Source: Streptomyces sp. KMM 9044 (lineage in GTDB: Bacteria; Actinomycetota; Actinomycetes; Streptomycetales; Streptomycetaceae). From it: a stretch of DNA of 64,000 nt. Shown in pieces: positions 25,401 to 34,511 of this stretch (positions are counted from its first letter, which is position 1; each line of letters starts with the position of its first letter). Location: positions 3,348,001-3,412,000 of the forward strand of contig NZ_CP113910.1 in NCBI RefSeq assembly GCF_024701375.2, read 5' to 3'. Made by a program: the position numbers and the translations under genes. The notes beneath the pieces are model-generated. The model searched no databases. It worked only from the letters and a program-made list of their open reading frames with translations, and was not told the DNA's origin.

Positions 25401-25734
25401 CGCCCGGCGAGGTGAGCGACGTGAGCGGGCCGAGGAGGACGGCGCCGAACAACAGCGTCGCGAGGATCCGCACCACGAAAACGGTCGCCACTGCGAACGC
25501 GGCGCCCCGGTGGCCGCCGCCGAACGAACCTCCGACGACCGCAGCCTGGAGGGCGAGGAGCACCAGCACGAGGAGGGCGAGGATGTCCCCGACACCGCCC
25601 ACGAACTGCGCACTCCAGAGGCGTTTCTGCTGTGGGCTGCGCAGCAGGGCCCGGACGGCGCGCTCGCGGGAGTCCGCGACCAGGGCGTCGTCGGGGGCCG
25701 TTTGAGGGTCCGTTGGCGGCTCGGCTCGCGTCAT
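22438..25734 (-). CDS. tmk: Thymidylate kinase fused to an MFS-like membrane domain
   Basis: 1098 residues, far longer than the usual ~210 for dTMP kinase. Residues about 40-500 contain around ten to twelve hydrophobic helices like a major-facilitator domain (FVGGVGDILALLVLVLLAL..., LLALALAFTGVALLAAGLV). The kinase domain (about 513-720) has P-loop EGGDGAGKSTQ, LTREPGATPVG, and the lid/catalytic segment SDRYIDSSVAYQGAGRD. A long Glu/Arg/Ala coiled coil (about 725-880) and a disordered acidic Pro/Ser tail with an 18-bp repeat follow. The kinase makes dTDP for DNA synthesis. This MFS-kinase fusion is known in Streptomyces; what the membrane part transports, if anything, is unknown. It could tether the kinase at the membrane. 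Confidence 0.92.
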   Translation of the reverse strand: MTRAEPPTDPQTAPDDALVADSRERAVRALLRSPQQKRLWSAQFVGGVGDILALLVLVLLALQAAVVGGSFGGGHRGAAFAVATVFVVRILATLLFGAVLLGPLTSLTSPGGPLDRRWTMVGADGLRAALLIVAPLWIDWTPDDALALLLVTTFVTSVAERFWTVCRESAAPALLPAPPLEGATVRPLPDHMDALRRLSLRTGFVAVPAAALVLVVAGLLNNLLGTGIAWFGQHQAALASYVAAGLFAASLSMVTFLELPGTRTPRARSPLEGLRRPKSGTGSGAGSDKGRTGAMPLLVLASASVAAAVSAAVAVFVLHAKDLGGGPVLYGLLVAALTGGVVVGIRTAPALLPSLSRRRLLALALAFTGVALLAAGLVPDVTSVLLIAVLAGVGAGTAANTGHTLLGQETEEQRRARTTEHLHAVVRLFVALGAVTAPLVAAGIGPHRLESGRFVFAHGGAAFTLMLVGALLLPVAALVLAKVDDRSGVPLRHDLRDALLGGDDPGPAPAGTGFFVALEGGDGAGKSTQAEVLAEWIRGKGHEVVLTREPGATPVGKRLRSILLDVSSAGLSHRAEALLYAADRAEHIDTVVRPALERGAVVISDRYIDSSVAYQGAGRDLSPTEIARINRWATDGLVPHLTVLLDVAPETARERFTEAPDRLESEPAEFHARVRAGFLTLAAADPGRYLVVDAGQEPDAVGTVIRHRLDQVLPLSEAEIEALEEARRKAEEEARRKAEEEAARKAEEERLEREREEQLARLRAEEEERKRRELEEAQRREAERQAEEARLRAEEAARRAEEERQRLLAEEKARAEAETRRKAEEERRRKEAEEEARLRAEAEALRLEKQRKAEEALRRAEEARLLAEQAAAAAATGPSWRIAPITPDAPSGSDAPSGSDAPSGSDASRGSASADETAVLPRVPGDTAGAGEDGPGSGESSDRFRKDRRDAARGESGGQPGWARSSQPSEAEVTTELPQVPVPPKAADDETEVLPAVPPPSATEETAALPAITQDDEVTSTRELPQVGLENMPDRRRQRSDWAEETPLDDLPTLADELLGSRDDERDDERDDERGEPGEYGGPDEGGRGKDEGWGRRR
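23021..23074. repeat. Three tandem 18-bp repeats in the tmk tail
   Basis: gacccgctcggcgcgtcc is repeated three times exactly (23021-23038, 23039-23056, 23057-23074), encoding repeated GSDAPS in the disordered linker. Copy changes would stay in frame. Confidence 0.9.
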
Positions 25735-25788
25735 GCGTTCAGCCTATCGGCCCGCACCGACACCCCGGACTCCCGCCCTGACATGCGC

Positions 25789-25819
25789 ACGTCCCGGCAT
25801 CGAAGTGTTGCCGGGACGT
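25789..25819. terminator. Terminator after topA
   Basis: Arms acgtcccggca (25789-25799) and tgccgggacgt (25809-25819), between the topA stop and the tmk start, both on the minus strand. Confidence 0.75.
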
Positions 25820-25879
25820 TCGCGTTCCGAACCTCCGGCGAAGATCCACACCTGGGAACGGGCCGTCCCCGAAGACTCC

Positions 25880-28762
25880 TCACTCCTCGGCGGCGGCACC
25901 GCTCGAGGCGGCCGTCGCCTTCTTCGCCGCGGCCGTGGTCTTCTTCGCCGCGGTCTTCTTGGCGGCCGCCGTCTTCTTCGCCGGAGCCTTCTTGGCCGCC
26001 GCCGACTTGGCCGGGGCCTTCTTGGCCGGGGCCTTCTTGGCCGGGGCCTTCTTGGCCGTCTTCTTCGCCGTCTTCTTGGCGGGCCCCTTGGCACGCTTCT
26101 CGGCGAGCAGCTCGAACCCGCGCTCCTGGGTGATCGTCTCGACACTGTCGCCGGAGCGCAGGGTCGCGTTGGTCTCGCCGTCGGTGACGTACGGGCCGAA
26201 GCGGCCGTCCTTGACGACGACCGGCTTCTCGCTGACGGGATCGGTGCCCAGCTCCTTCAGCGGCGGCTTGGCCGCGGCCCGCCCACGCTGCTTGGGCTGG
26301 GCGTAGATCGCCAGCGCCTCCTCCAGCGTGATCGTGAAGAGCTGATCCTCGGACTGCAGCGACCGTGAGTCGGTGCCCTTCTTCAGATACGGCCCGTACC
26401 GGCCGTTCTGTGCGGTGATCTCCACGCCCTCCGCGTCGGCGCCCACCACGCGCGGCAGCGACATCAGCTTCAGCGCGTCCTCGAGCGTCACCGTGTCCAG
26501 GGACATCGACTTGAAGAGGGAGGCCGTGCGCGGCTTGACCGCGTTCTTGCCGGTCTTCGGGGTGCCCTCGGGGAGGACCTCCGTGACGTACGGGCCGTAA
26601 CGGCCGTCCTTGGCGACGATCGGGTGACCCGTCGACGGGTCGGTGCCCAGCTCGAAGTCACCGCTCGGCTTGGCGAGCAGTTCCTCGGCGTACTCCACCG
26701 TCAGCTCGTCGGGCGCCAGGTCCTCGGGGACATCGGCGCGCTGGTGGTTCTCGGAGTCCTTCTCGCCGCGCTCGATGTACGGGCCGTAACGGCCGACCCG
26801 CAGCACTATGCCGTCGCCCACCGGGAAAGACGACACCTCGCGTGCGTCGATCGCGCCCAGGTCGGTCACCAGCTCCTTGAGACCGCCGAGGTGGTCCCCG
26901 TCGCCGTTGCCCGCCTCGGCCGCGCCGCTGCTGCTGCCGCCCGCGGGGAAGTCGCTGTCGGGGGCGCTCTCGCCGAAGTAGAACCGCTTGAGCCACGGCA
27001 CGGACCGCGCCTCGCCGCGCGCGATGCGGTCGAGGTCGTCCTCCATGCGCGCGGTGAAGTCGTAGTCGACGAGTCGGCCGAAGTGCTTCTCCAGCAGGTT
27101 GACGACGGCGAAGGAGAGGAAGGACGGCACCAGGGCCGTGCCCTTCTTGAACACGTAGCCGCGGTCGAGGATCGTGCCGATGATCGACGCGTACGTCGAC
27201 GGGCGGCCGATCTCCCGCTCCTCCAGTTCCTTGACCAGCGACGCCTCGGTGTAGCGGGCCGGGGGCTTGGTGGCGTGGCCGTCGGCCGTGATCTCCTCGG
27301 CGCTGAGGGGGTCGCCCTCGGTGACCTGCGGCAGCCGGCGCTCGCGGTCGTCGAGTTCGGCGTTCGGGTCGTCCGCGCCCTCGACGTAGGCCTTCAGGAA
27401 GCCGTGGAAGGTGATGGTCTTGCCGGACGCGGTGAACTCGACGTCGCGTCCGTCGACCGCCGCGCCACCGATCTTCACGGTGACGGAGTTGCCGGTGGCG
27501 TCCTTCATCTGGGAGGCGACGGTCCGCTTCCAGATCAGCTCGTAGAGCCGGAACTGGTCGCCGGTCAGGCCGGTCTCGGCAGGGGTGCGGAAGCGGTCGC
27601 CGGAGGGGCGGATCGCCTCGTGCGCCTCCTGCGCGTTCTTCACCTTGCCGGCGTAGGTGCGCGGCTGCGGCGGCAGGTAGTCGGCACCGTACAGCTGTGT
27701 GACCTGGGCGCGGGCGGCGGAGACCGCCGTCCCGCTCAGCGTCGTCGAGTCCGTACGCATGTAGGTGATGTAGCCGTTCTCGTACAGCTTCTGCGCGACC
27801 TGCATGGTGGACTTCGCACCGAAGCCGAGCTTGCGGCTCGCCTCCTGCTGCAGCGTCGTCGTACGGAACGGGGCGTACGGCGAGCGGCGGTACGGCTTGG
27901 ACTCGACGGACCGCACGGAGAACCGGGTGTTCTCCAGGGCGGCGGCCAGGGCGCGGGCGTTCGCCTCGTCGAGCTGGAGGGTGTTCGCGCTCTTCAGCTG
28001 CCCCAGGGAGTCGAAGTCGCGACCCTGCGCGACGCGCCTGCCGTCGACGGACTGCAGACGGGCGACGAGCGTCGACGGGTCCGACGGGTCCCCGGCGCGG
28101 CCGGTCGCGAAGGTGCCGGTCAGGTCCCAGTACTCGGCGGAACGGAACGCGATGCGCTCACGCTCCCGCTCGACCACGAGCCGGGTGGCGACGGACTGGA
28201 CACGGCCGGCGGACAGCCGGGGCATGACCTTCTTCCACAGGACCGGCGAGACCTCGTAGCCGTAGAGGCGGTCGAGGATGCGGCGGGTCTCCTGGGCGTC
28301 GACCAGCTTCTGGTTGAGCTGGCGCGGGTTGGCCACGGCCGCGCGGATCGCTTCCTTGGTGATCTCGTGGAAGACCATCCGCTTGACCGGGATCTTCGGC
28401 TTGAGCACTTCCTGCAGGTGCCAGGCGATGGCCTCGCCCTCGCGGTCCTCATCGGTGGCGAGGAAGAGTTCGTCGGATTCCTTCAGCAGGTCCTTGAGCT
28501 TCTTGACCTGGGCCCGCTTGTCGGCGTTGACCACATAGATCGGCTGGAAGTCATGGTCGACGTCCACACCGAGACGGCGGACCTCACCGGTGTACTTCTC
28601 GGGCACCTCCGCGGCGCCGTTGGGAAGGTCGCGGATATGCCCGACGCTCGCCTCGACGATATAGCCAGGGCCGAGATAGCCCTTGATCGTCTTCGCCTTG
28701 GCAGGCGACTCGACGATGACGAGTCGGCGGCCGCCCTTCGCGGTCTCGCTGGTCGGGGACAA
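25880..28762 (-). CDS. topA: DNA topoisomerase I
   Basis: 960 residues from TTG 28762 (LSPTSETAKGGRRLVIVESPAK), chosen over ATG 28828 because GGAGAGAAG precedes it and homologues as I recall begin here. The Toprim domain opens with VIVESPAKAKTIKGYLG and carries the metal-binding TDEDREGEAIAW. The catalytic Tyr is in YITYMRTDST. C-terminal topoisomerase repeats (GRYGPYV three or more times) replace zinc fingers, and a long Lys/Ala tail (AKKAPAKKAPAKK) typical of actinobacterial TopA adds DNA affinity and processivity. It relaxes negative supercoils and is essential in Streptomyces. A hairpin terminates the gene before tmk. Confidence 0.97.
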   Translation of the reverse strand: MSPTSETAKGGRRLVIVESPAKAKTIKGYLGPGYIVEASVGHIRDLPNGAAEVPEKYTGEVRRLGVDVDHDFQPIYVVNADKRAQVKKLKDLLKESDELFLATDEDREGEAIAWHLQEVLKPKIPVKRMVFHEITKEAIRAAVANPRQLNQKLVDAQETRRILDRLYGYEVSPVLWKKVMPRLSAGRVQSVATRLVVERERERIAFRSAEYWDLTGTFATGRAGDPSDPSTLVARLQSVDGRRVAQGRDFDSLGQLKSANTLQLDEANARALAAALENTRFSVRSVESKPYRRSPYAPFRTTTLQQEASRKLGFGAKSTMQVAQKLYENGYITYMRTDSTTLSGTAVSAARAQVTQLYGADYLPPQPRTYAGKVKNAQEAHEAIRPSGDRFRTPAETGLTGDQFRLYELIWKRTVASQMKDATGNSVTVKIGGAAVDGRDVEFTASGKTITFHGFLKAYVEGADDPNAELDDRERRLPQVTEGDPLSAEEITADGHATKPPARYTEASLVKELEEREIGRPSTYASIIGTILDRGYVFKKGTALVPSFLSFAVVNLLEKHFGRLVDYDFTARMEDDLDRIARGEARSVPWLKRFYFGESAPDSDFPAGGSSSGAAEAGNGDGDHLGGLKELVTDLGAIDAREVSSFPVGDGIVLRVGRYGPYIERGEKDSENHQRADVPEDLAPDELTVEYAEELLAKPSGDFELGTDPSTGHPIVAKDGRYGPYVTEVLPEGTPKTGKNAVKPRTASLFKSMSLDTVTLEDALKLMSLPRVVGADAEGVEITAQNGRYGPYLKKGTDSRSLQSEDQLFTITLEEALAIYAQPKQRGRAAAKPPLKELGTDPVSEKPVVVKDGRFGPYVTDGETNATLRSGDSVETITQERGFELLAEKRAKGPAKKTAKKTAKKAPAKKAPAKKAPAKSAAAKKAPAKKTAAAKKTAAKKTTAAAKKATAASSGAAAEE

Positions 28763-29029
28763 CTTCGCTCTTCTCTCCGGTCGACGCTGGGGCCTCTCCG
28801 GGCTCTCGTCCCGGGGTCGGGTCTGCATTCACGGCTCGTGACGCTGCGGAGTGTGACGGTACATCCCGCCCCCGTGTCAAACGGGAAAAGCCCGCAACGG
28901 CCACTCGAACGGTAACCCGACTTTCACCGTTCCTGCCGCCCGGACTGCCCAGACCCTGTCCGCCCCTATGCGGAGCGCGCCCTCTCGATTACCGGAACCC
29001 CCTGTTCGTCCACGCTCCTCGGCCGGACC

Positions 29030-29227
29030 TCAGAAGCGGGTGAGGCACCACACCCCGACGAGGAGGGAGGTCAGCGAGACGAGACTCGCGACGGTGACCG
29101 AGGCGACCGGGCTCACGCCCTGGGCCACGGGGCGGCGCCGGCGGACGCTGATCGCGATCCAGGCCAGCAGCCCGCCCCCGAACAGGCAGAACACCATCCC
29201 CGCGAAGATCGCCGGTCCGCTTTCCAT
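29030..29227 (-). CDS. Small two-helix membrane protein
   Basis: 65 residues from ATG 29227, with GGGGG upstream. Two hydrophobic helices (about 5-26, IFAGMVFCLFGGGLLAWIAI, and 40-62) flank a basic Arg-rich loop. No domain is recognised. It sits upstream of topA and downstream of a methyltransferase gene on the same strand, a position where I recall a small membrane protein in S. coelicolor. A longer frame to 29488 is open but without a good start. Confidence 0.65.
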   Translation of the reverse strand: MESGPAIFAGMVFCLFGGGLLAWIAISVRRRRPVAQGVSPVASVTVASLVSLTSLLVGVWCLTRF

Positions 29228-29510
29228 GTCCCCCGAGCCCTTCTTCCCGGCCGCTGGCGCCGGCCCAGGGGTGAGGCTGGCACGCGCGAGCGGCGGGAAG
29301 GCGAACCGGAAGTGAACGCGGGGGCGGCGGCAGGTGTGACGGCGGCAGGTCTCGGTGAGGGTGTCCGAAACAACTCGGAAGTTGGCGGACCCACCACCCT
29401 CCCGAGCCTCTCCTCCCTCCCGGCTCCACGTCCGCTCTCCCGGGTCCCGGATCCGCCTCACGACCTCCCGATCCGCCCCCACCGTCATCAGGACCGGAGG
29501 TCCCGCACCG

Positions 29511-31040
29511 TCACCTCACCGGCTCCAGGAAGCCCTGCTCGACCAGCAGCCGGATCTGGGCGGGGGTGCGGTCGCGCAGCACGACCGGGTCCTCGCCGAG
29601 GAGCTGGGCGATGGCGTCGAGGATGCGGCCCGCGCTCATCGTGCCGTCGCTCACACCCGCGAAGCCTGCGCCGATGGTGTCCACCCGGGTGGCCCGGCGC
29701 ATGCCGCGGTTCTGGCGCAGCACCACGTGCTCCGGGTCCTCCGCGCCGGGCAGCCCGACCTGCTCCTGCACCACCTCGGCGGCCAGTTTGAAGCGTGCTG
29801 CGAGCAGCGCCGCGTCGTCGTGCGTGCGGAGGTGGTCGAGCCGCTCGAAGTGGGCCCGCACCGTGTCCCCGAGCGGCTGCTCGACCGGATGCGGCCATTC
29901 CTCCGCCGTGACCGACGGCAGGTCGGCACCCGACTTGCGCAGCGTGATCCAGCCGAGGCCGACCGCCCTCACGCCGCGCGCCTCGAACTCGTCCAGCCAG
30001 GCGTCGTACCGCGCCCGGTACTCGGCCGTGTCACCGCGGTGGTCGCCGGCGTCCCGCAGCCACAGCTCGGTGTACTGACTGACGTCCTGCACCTCGCGCT
30101 GCACGATCCAGGCGTCGCACCCACGAGGCACCCACGACCTGAGCCTGTCCTGCCAGTCCTCCCCTTCGACGTGCTGCCAGTTGGCGAGGAACTGCGCGAA
30201 CCCTCCGTCCCCGAGCCGTTCTCCCGCTTCCTGAACGAGCGTGCGGCACAGATCGTCCCCGCCCATACCGCCGTCGCGGTAGGTGAGCCGCGCGCCCGGC
30301 GAGATCACGAAGGGCGGGTTGGACACGATCAGGTCGTACTTCTCGTCCGCGCGGACCGGTGCGAACAGCGACCCTTCGCGCAGGTCGGTGGCCGGGGCCC
30401 CGGAGAGGGCCAGGGTGAGCGCGGTGATGTGCAGCGCGCGCGGGTTGACGTCGGTGGCCGTCACGCGCGTGGCGTGCCGGGTGGCGTGCAGTGCCTGGAT
30501 GCCGGAGCCGGTACCGAGGTCGAGCGCGGAGGCCACGGGCGTGCGGACGGTGATGCCGGCCAGGGTCGTGGACGCCCCGCCGACGCCGAGGACGACGCCC
30601 GCGTGCGCACTGCCGATGCCGCCCGCGCCGCCGACCGCGCACCCGAGGTCGGACACGATGAACCAGTCCTCGTCCGCGGGCCCTCCGTACGGCCGTACGT
30701 CCACGGTCGCGGTGACGTCGCCCGCGCCGGCGCGGGCCAGCCACCCGTCCTCCAGGCAGGCGTCGACGGGCAGCACCTCCGCCGCGCGCGCGTGCGGAAC
30801 GGGTTGCTGCAACAGGAACAGACGTACGAGCGTCTCCAGCGGGGTGTCTCCGCGCGTGGCCCGGAAGGCGGGCACGGTCTCGCTGCGGGCCAGCGCCGCG
30901 TACGCGGGGGCGCCGAGCAGTTCGAGCAGTCCGTCGGCGGTGAAGGAGGCCCCGAGCAGCGCGTCCCGGAGGCGGGCGGCGGTGTCGGGACGGTCGGACG
31001 AGGGCAGGGGTGACAGGCCGGTGTTACTCACACCCTCCAT
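29511..31040 (-). CDS. SAM-dependent methyltransferase, PrmC/HemK-like
   Basis: About 509 residues from ATG 31040; GTG 31031 and GTG 31058 are alternatives. The N-terminal 150 residues form a helical domain of the DUF7059 type found in actinobacterial members. The methyltransferase core has SALDLGTGSGIQAL as the SAM-binding motif and the catalytic (N)PPY-type motif as SNPPFVIS, then YRDGGMGGDDLCR. The NPPF motif points to N-methylation of glutamine or of a base; relatives are loosely annotated. The C-terminal 180 residues are helical and unassigned. It is transcribed towards topA. Substrate unknown. Confidence 0.85.
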   Translation of the reverse strand: MEGVSNTGLSPLPSSDRPDTAARLRDALLGASFTADGLLELLGAPAYAALARSETVPAFRATRGDTPLETLVRLFLLQQPVPHARAAEVLPVDACLEDGWLARAGAGDVTATVDVRPYGGPADEDWFIVSDLGCAVGGAGGIGSAHAGVVLGVGGASTTLAGITVRTPVASALDLGTGSGIQALHATRHATRVTATDVNPRALHITALTLALSGAPATDLREGSLFAPVRADEKYDLIVSNPPFVISPGARLTYRDGGMGGDDLCRTLVQEAGERLGDGGFAQFLANWQHVEGEDWQDRLRSWVPRGCDAWIVQREVQDVSQYTELWLRDAGDHRGDTAEYRARYDAWLDEFEARGVRAVGLGWITLRKSGADLPSVTAEEWPHPVEQPLGDTVRAHFERLDHLRTHDDAALLAARFKLAAEVVQEQVGLPGAEDPEHVVLRQNRGMRRATRVDTIGAGFAGVSDGTMSAGRILDAIAQLLGEDPVVLRDRTPAQIRLLVEQGFLEPVR

Positions 31041-31142
31041 TGTGGCCGCCGCCCTCACCCCGCGCGTTCCGTGACCGCGACGACCGCCGCGGCGGTGGCC
31101 GCCGTGGTCACGAAGTGAGGGCGGCTGTGCGCCGGCGTGCGG

Positions 31143-31712
31143 TCAGCCCGTCGTGGACTGCGCCGAACCGGTGGCCGTCTTGCAGCTGGGCTGCCGGGCC
31201 ATCGCCTCGCCGACCTCGCCCTCCTCCAGCGTCTTGAGGGCGTCGTTGCCGCTCTTGCTGAGCTTGTCCAGCTCGGCGGCGATGTCCTTCAGACCGTCGG
31301 CGAACTTCGCCTGGTCGTCGGTGTCGAGCCCGTCGACCTGCTTCTTCAGGGAGGCGTACGAGGTGGAGATGCTGTTGAGTTCCTTGACCGCGTCCGTCTG
31401 CTTCTTCTCGCCGTTCTCGACGTCCGGCGCCCCCGCCTTGGTCACGGCCGCGCCGATCGCCTTGTAGGCGTCGGACATGTCCTGGAAGGCTTTCGAGTCG
31501 GTCTTCCGGACCTCTTCCGGGGTGCTGTTGTCCGAGGTCTCCTTCTGGATCGCGGCGTTGGCGGCCTGGATCTTCTTCGCCTGCGGCTGTACCGCGCCGC
31601 AGACCTGGTCCGCCCAGGAGTCCAGCTTCTCGTTGTCGTCGTCGCCGCATCCCGTCAGCGTCAGTACCAGTACCGCACCGCTGGACAGCGCGGCCGCGAG
31701 CTTCTTGTTCAC
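31143..31712 (-). CDS. Small secreted lipoprotein, mostly helical
   Basis: 189 residues from GTG 31712, which has GAAGGGG at good spacing; ATG 31727 is an alternative five codons earlier. Signal MNKKLAAALSSGAVLVLTLTGC has a lipobox ending at Cys22. The mature part is hydrophilic and helical (AQVCGAVQPQAKKIQAANAAI..., LKKQVDGLDTDDQ), with two further Cys that could form a disulfide. No enzyme motif is seen. It is downstream of hppA on the same strand but separated by a strong hairpin. Confidence 0.8.
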   Translation of the reverse strand: MNKKLAAALSSGAVLVLTLTGCGDDDNEKLDSWADQVCGAVQPQAKKIQAANAAIQKETSDNSTPEEVRKTDSKAFQDMSDAYKAIGAAVTKAGAPDVENGEKKQTDAVKELNSISTSYASLKKQVDGLDTDDQAKFADGLKDIAAELDKLSKSGNDALKTLEEGEVGEAMARQPSCKTATGSAQSTTG

Positions 31713-31859
31713 CGGATCGGCCCCTTCCATGACTCTCGGCCCCGGAACATACACGCCAGATGCGCGACATCTCCTCGAGAAGTGTCCGACAAGAACACCA
31801 TTGAAGCCATTTACACCAGCGAGAGAAGGCTCACGACGAGAGGCGCGCAGCACACCGCA

Positions 31860-31898
31860 CGGGCGGGCGGCGCGTCGTCAGAACGCGCCACCCGCCCG
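31860..31898. terminator. Terminator after hppA
   Basis: Arms cgggcgggcggcgcg (31860-31874) and cgcgccacccgcccg (31884-31898) pair over 15 bases with one mismatch, directly after the hppA stop on the minus strand. Confidence 0.75.
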
Positions 31899-31926
31899 CA
31901 CCTTGAACTGGGGCTCGGTGGCGTGC

Positions 31927-34350
31927 CTAGGAAACCACCGCCGGGTCGGCCGTCTTGGATCCCGGCTCGGCATCGTCTTCGTCTTCGTCTTCGTCTTCGT
32001 CACCCATGGCGATCCCGCGCCGTTTGGACACGTACACCGAGCCGACGATCACGGCCAGGGCGAGGACCGCGATCAGCACCCGTACGCCGACGTTCTTGTC
32101 CGCGCCGTAGGAGAACTGGATGACCGCGGGCGCGATGAGCAGCGCGACCAGGTTCATCACCTTCAGCAGCGGGTTGATGGCCGGTCCCGCGGTGTCCTTG
32201 AAGGGGTCGCCGACGGTGTCGCCGATGACGGTCGCCTCGTGGGCCTCGCTGCCCTTGCCGCCGTGATGGCCGTCCTCGACGAGTTTCTTCGCGTTGTCCC
32301 ACGCTCCACCGGAGTTGGCGAGGAACACCGCCATGAGGGTGCCCGAGCCGATCGCGCCCGCGAGGAAGGCACCGAGCGCCCCGACACCGAGCGTGAACCC
32401 GATGAAGACGGGCGCCATCACAGCGAGCAGACCGGGCGTGGCAAGTTCGCGCAGGGCGTCCTTGGTGCAGATGTCGACGACCTTTCCGTACTCCGGTTTC
32501 TCGCTGTAGTCCATGATCCCGGGTTTCTCGCGGAACTGCCGCCGCACCTCGAAGACCACCGAACCCGCCGACCGCGACACCGCGTTGATCGCCAGTCCCG
32601 AGAAGAGGAAGACGACCGCCGCGCCCGCGATGAGCCCGACGAGGTTGTTGGGCTGCGAGATGTCCATCATCAGGCTCATCGGGGCGCCCTCCCCGCTGAG
32701 CCGTTCGCCCACGTCCCGTGCGCCGGTGGTGATGGCGTCGCGGTAGGAGCCGAACAGCGCCGCCGCCGCGAGAACCGCCGTGGCGATGGCGATGCCCTTG
32801 GTGATGGCCTTGGTGGTGTTGCCGACGGCGTCCAGGTCGGTGAGCACCTGGGCTCCGGCGCCCTCGACGTCGCCGGACATCTCTGCGATGCCCTGCGCGT
32901 TGTCGGAGACCGGCCCGAAGGTGTCCATCGCGACGATCACGCCGACCGTGGTGAGCAGGCCGGTACCCGCGAGCGCCACCGCGAACAGCGCCAGCATGAT
33001 CGACGTACCGCCGAGCAGGAACGCCCCGTACACGCCGAGGCCGATCAGCAAAGCGGTGTAGACGGCCGATTCGAGCCCGAGGGAGATACCGGCGAGGACG
33101 ACGGTGGCCGGGCCGGTGAGCGAGGTCTTCCCGATGTCCTTGACGGGGCGCCGGGTGGTCTCGGTGAAGTAGCCGGTGAGCTGCTGGATGAGGGCGGCGA
33201 GGACGATGCCGATGGCGACCGCGACGAGCGCGAGGATCCGCGGGTCGCCGTCCTTGCCCTGGACCGCCGCGTCGGTGACACCGTCGAGTTCGGCGTACGA
33301 CGACGGCAGATAGACGAACACGGCGATCGCGACCAGGACGAGTGAGATCACCGCGGAGACGAAGAACCCGCGGTTGATCGCGCTCATACCGCTGCGGTCG
33401 GCGCGTCTGGGGGCCACCGCGAAGATACCGATCATCGCGGTGAGGACGCCGATCGCCGGCACGAGCAGCGGGAAGGCCAGTCCGGCGTCGCCGAAGGCGG
33501 CCGAGCCCAGGATCAGCGCGGCCACCAGCGTCACGGCGTACGACTCGAACAGGTCGGCCGCCATGCCCGCGCAGTCGCCGACGTTGTCACCCACGTTGTC
33601 GGCGATGGTCGCGGCATTGCGCGGATCGTCCTCCGGGATACCCTTCTCGACCTTGCCGACCAGGTCGGCCCCGACGTCGGCGGCCTTGGTGAAGATGCCG
33701 CCGCCGACCCGCATGAACATCGCGATGAGCGCGGCCCCGAGTCCGAAGCCCTCGAGCACCTTCGGCGCGTCGGCCGCGTACACGAGCACCACGCAGGCGG
33801 CACCCAGCAGGCCGAGCCCGACGGTGAACATGCCGACCACACCACCCGTACGAAAAGCGATCCTCATCGCTTTGTGCGAGACCGCGGTGAGATCCTTTTC
33901 CGGCTCGCCCGGAGCCGGTGTCGCCTCGCGGGCCGCCGCGGCGACTCGCACATTGGCGCGGACGGCGAGCCACATGCCGATATACCCGGTGGCCGCCGAG
34001 AACGCCGCTCCGATCAAGAAGAAACCCGATCGTCCGGCACGCTGGTTCCAGTCGTCCGCGGGCAGCAGCAGGAGCAGGAAGAACACGACTACGGCGAATA
34101 CGCCGAGCGTGCGAAGCTGGCGGGCCAGATAGGCGTTCGCGCCTTCCTGGACCGCCGCGGCGATCTCCTTCATTTTGTCGGTGCCTTCGCCGGCCGCGAG
34201 CACCTGGCGCACCAGGACCCCCGCCACGGCCAGCGCTGCCAGTGCTACGAGCCCGATGACCACCACGAGCACACGGTTGCCGTCGGTCAGCACGGCAGCT
34301 GCGAGGGAGAGAGGTTGGCCCGGCTGATGTGAGAGCGAAAGCTCCGCCAT
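31927..34350 (-). CDS. hppA: Membrane proton-pumping pyrophosphatase, K+-independent type
   Basis: 807 residues from ATG 34350 with AAGGAGGA. About sixteen membrane helices. The pyrophosphate-binding signature DVGADLVGKVEKGIPEDDPRN is followed by ATIADNVGDNVGDCAGMAADL; the C-terminal half contains the paired DNAKK and GDTVGDPFKDTAGPA motifs. The GNTTKA motif has Lys where K+-dependent enzymes have Ala, so this is the K+-insensitive class. It uses PPi hydrolysis to pump protons across the plasma membrane and removes PPi from biosynthesis. The C-tail is unusually acidic (GDEDEDEDEDDAEPG). A hairpin terminates it, and a 46-bp palindrome lies upstream of its start. Confidence 0.97.
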   Translation of the reverse strand: MAELSLSHQPGQPLSLAAAVLTDGNRVLVVVIGLVALAALAVAGVLVRQVLAAGEGTDKMKEIAAAVQEGANAYLARQLRTLGVFAVVVFFLLLLLPADDWNQRAGRSGFFLIGAAFSAATGYIGMWLAVRANVRVAAAAREATPAPGEPEKDLTAVSHKAMRIAFRTGGVVGMFTVGLGLLGAACVVLVYAADAPKVLEGFGLGAALIAMFMRVGGGIFTKAADVGADLVGKVEKGIPEDDPRNAATIADNVGDNVGDCAGMAADLFESYAVTLVAALILGSAAFGDAGLAFPLLVPAIGVLTAMIGIFAVAPRRADRSGMSAINRGFFVSAVISLVLVAIAVFVYLPSSYAELDGVTDAAVQGKDGDPRILALVAVAIGIVLAALIQQLTGYFTETTRRPVKDIGKTSLTGPATVVLAGISLGLESAVYTALLIGLGVYGAFLLGGTSIMLALFAVALAGTGLLTTVGVIVAMDTFGPVSDNAQGIAEMSGDVEGAGAQVLTDLDAVGNTTKAITKGIAIATAVLAAAALFGSYRDAITTGARDVGERLSGEGAPMSLMMDISQPNNLVGLIAGAAVVFLFSGLAINAVSRSAGSVVFEVRRQFREKPGIMDYSEKPEYGKVVDICTKDALRELATPGLLAVMAPVFIGFTLGVGALGAFLAGAIGSGTLMAVFLANSGGAWDNAKKLVEDGHHGGKGSEAHEATVIGDTVGDPFKDTAGPAINPLLKVMNLVALLIAPAVIQFSYGADKNVGVRVLIAVLALAVIVGSVYVSKRRGIAMGDEDEDEDEDDAEPGSKTADPAVVS

Positions 34351-34511
34351 TCGTCCTCCTTGACGCTTGGGCTGAGCTCAAGATGTGGACGGGATTGTAG
34401 ATACCCGGGACCTGATCAAAACAGAGTGCGTTGAATGTGAACGGCCGTACATGTTCTTCACGCAATGATCGCCGGACAGCCCGGGAACCACAATCCGTCA
34501 TGCCACTGAGG

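Noticed and set aside
22435..26133. Plus-strand open frame of 1232 codons opposite tmk and the topA tail
   Set aside because: It is a by-product of high G+C on the opposite strand; the minus strand carries recognisable kinase and transporter motifs, and the plus frame is repetitive Arg/Gly/Leu with no ribosome site.
26624..28915. Plus-strand open frame of 763 codons opposite topA
   Set aside because: Antisense shadow of topoisomerase I; no domain, start signal or independent support.
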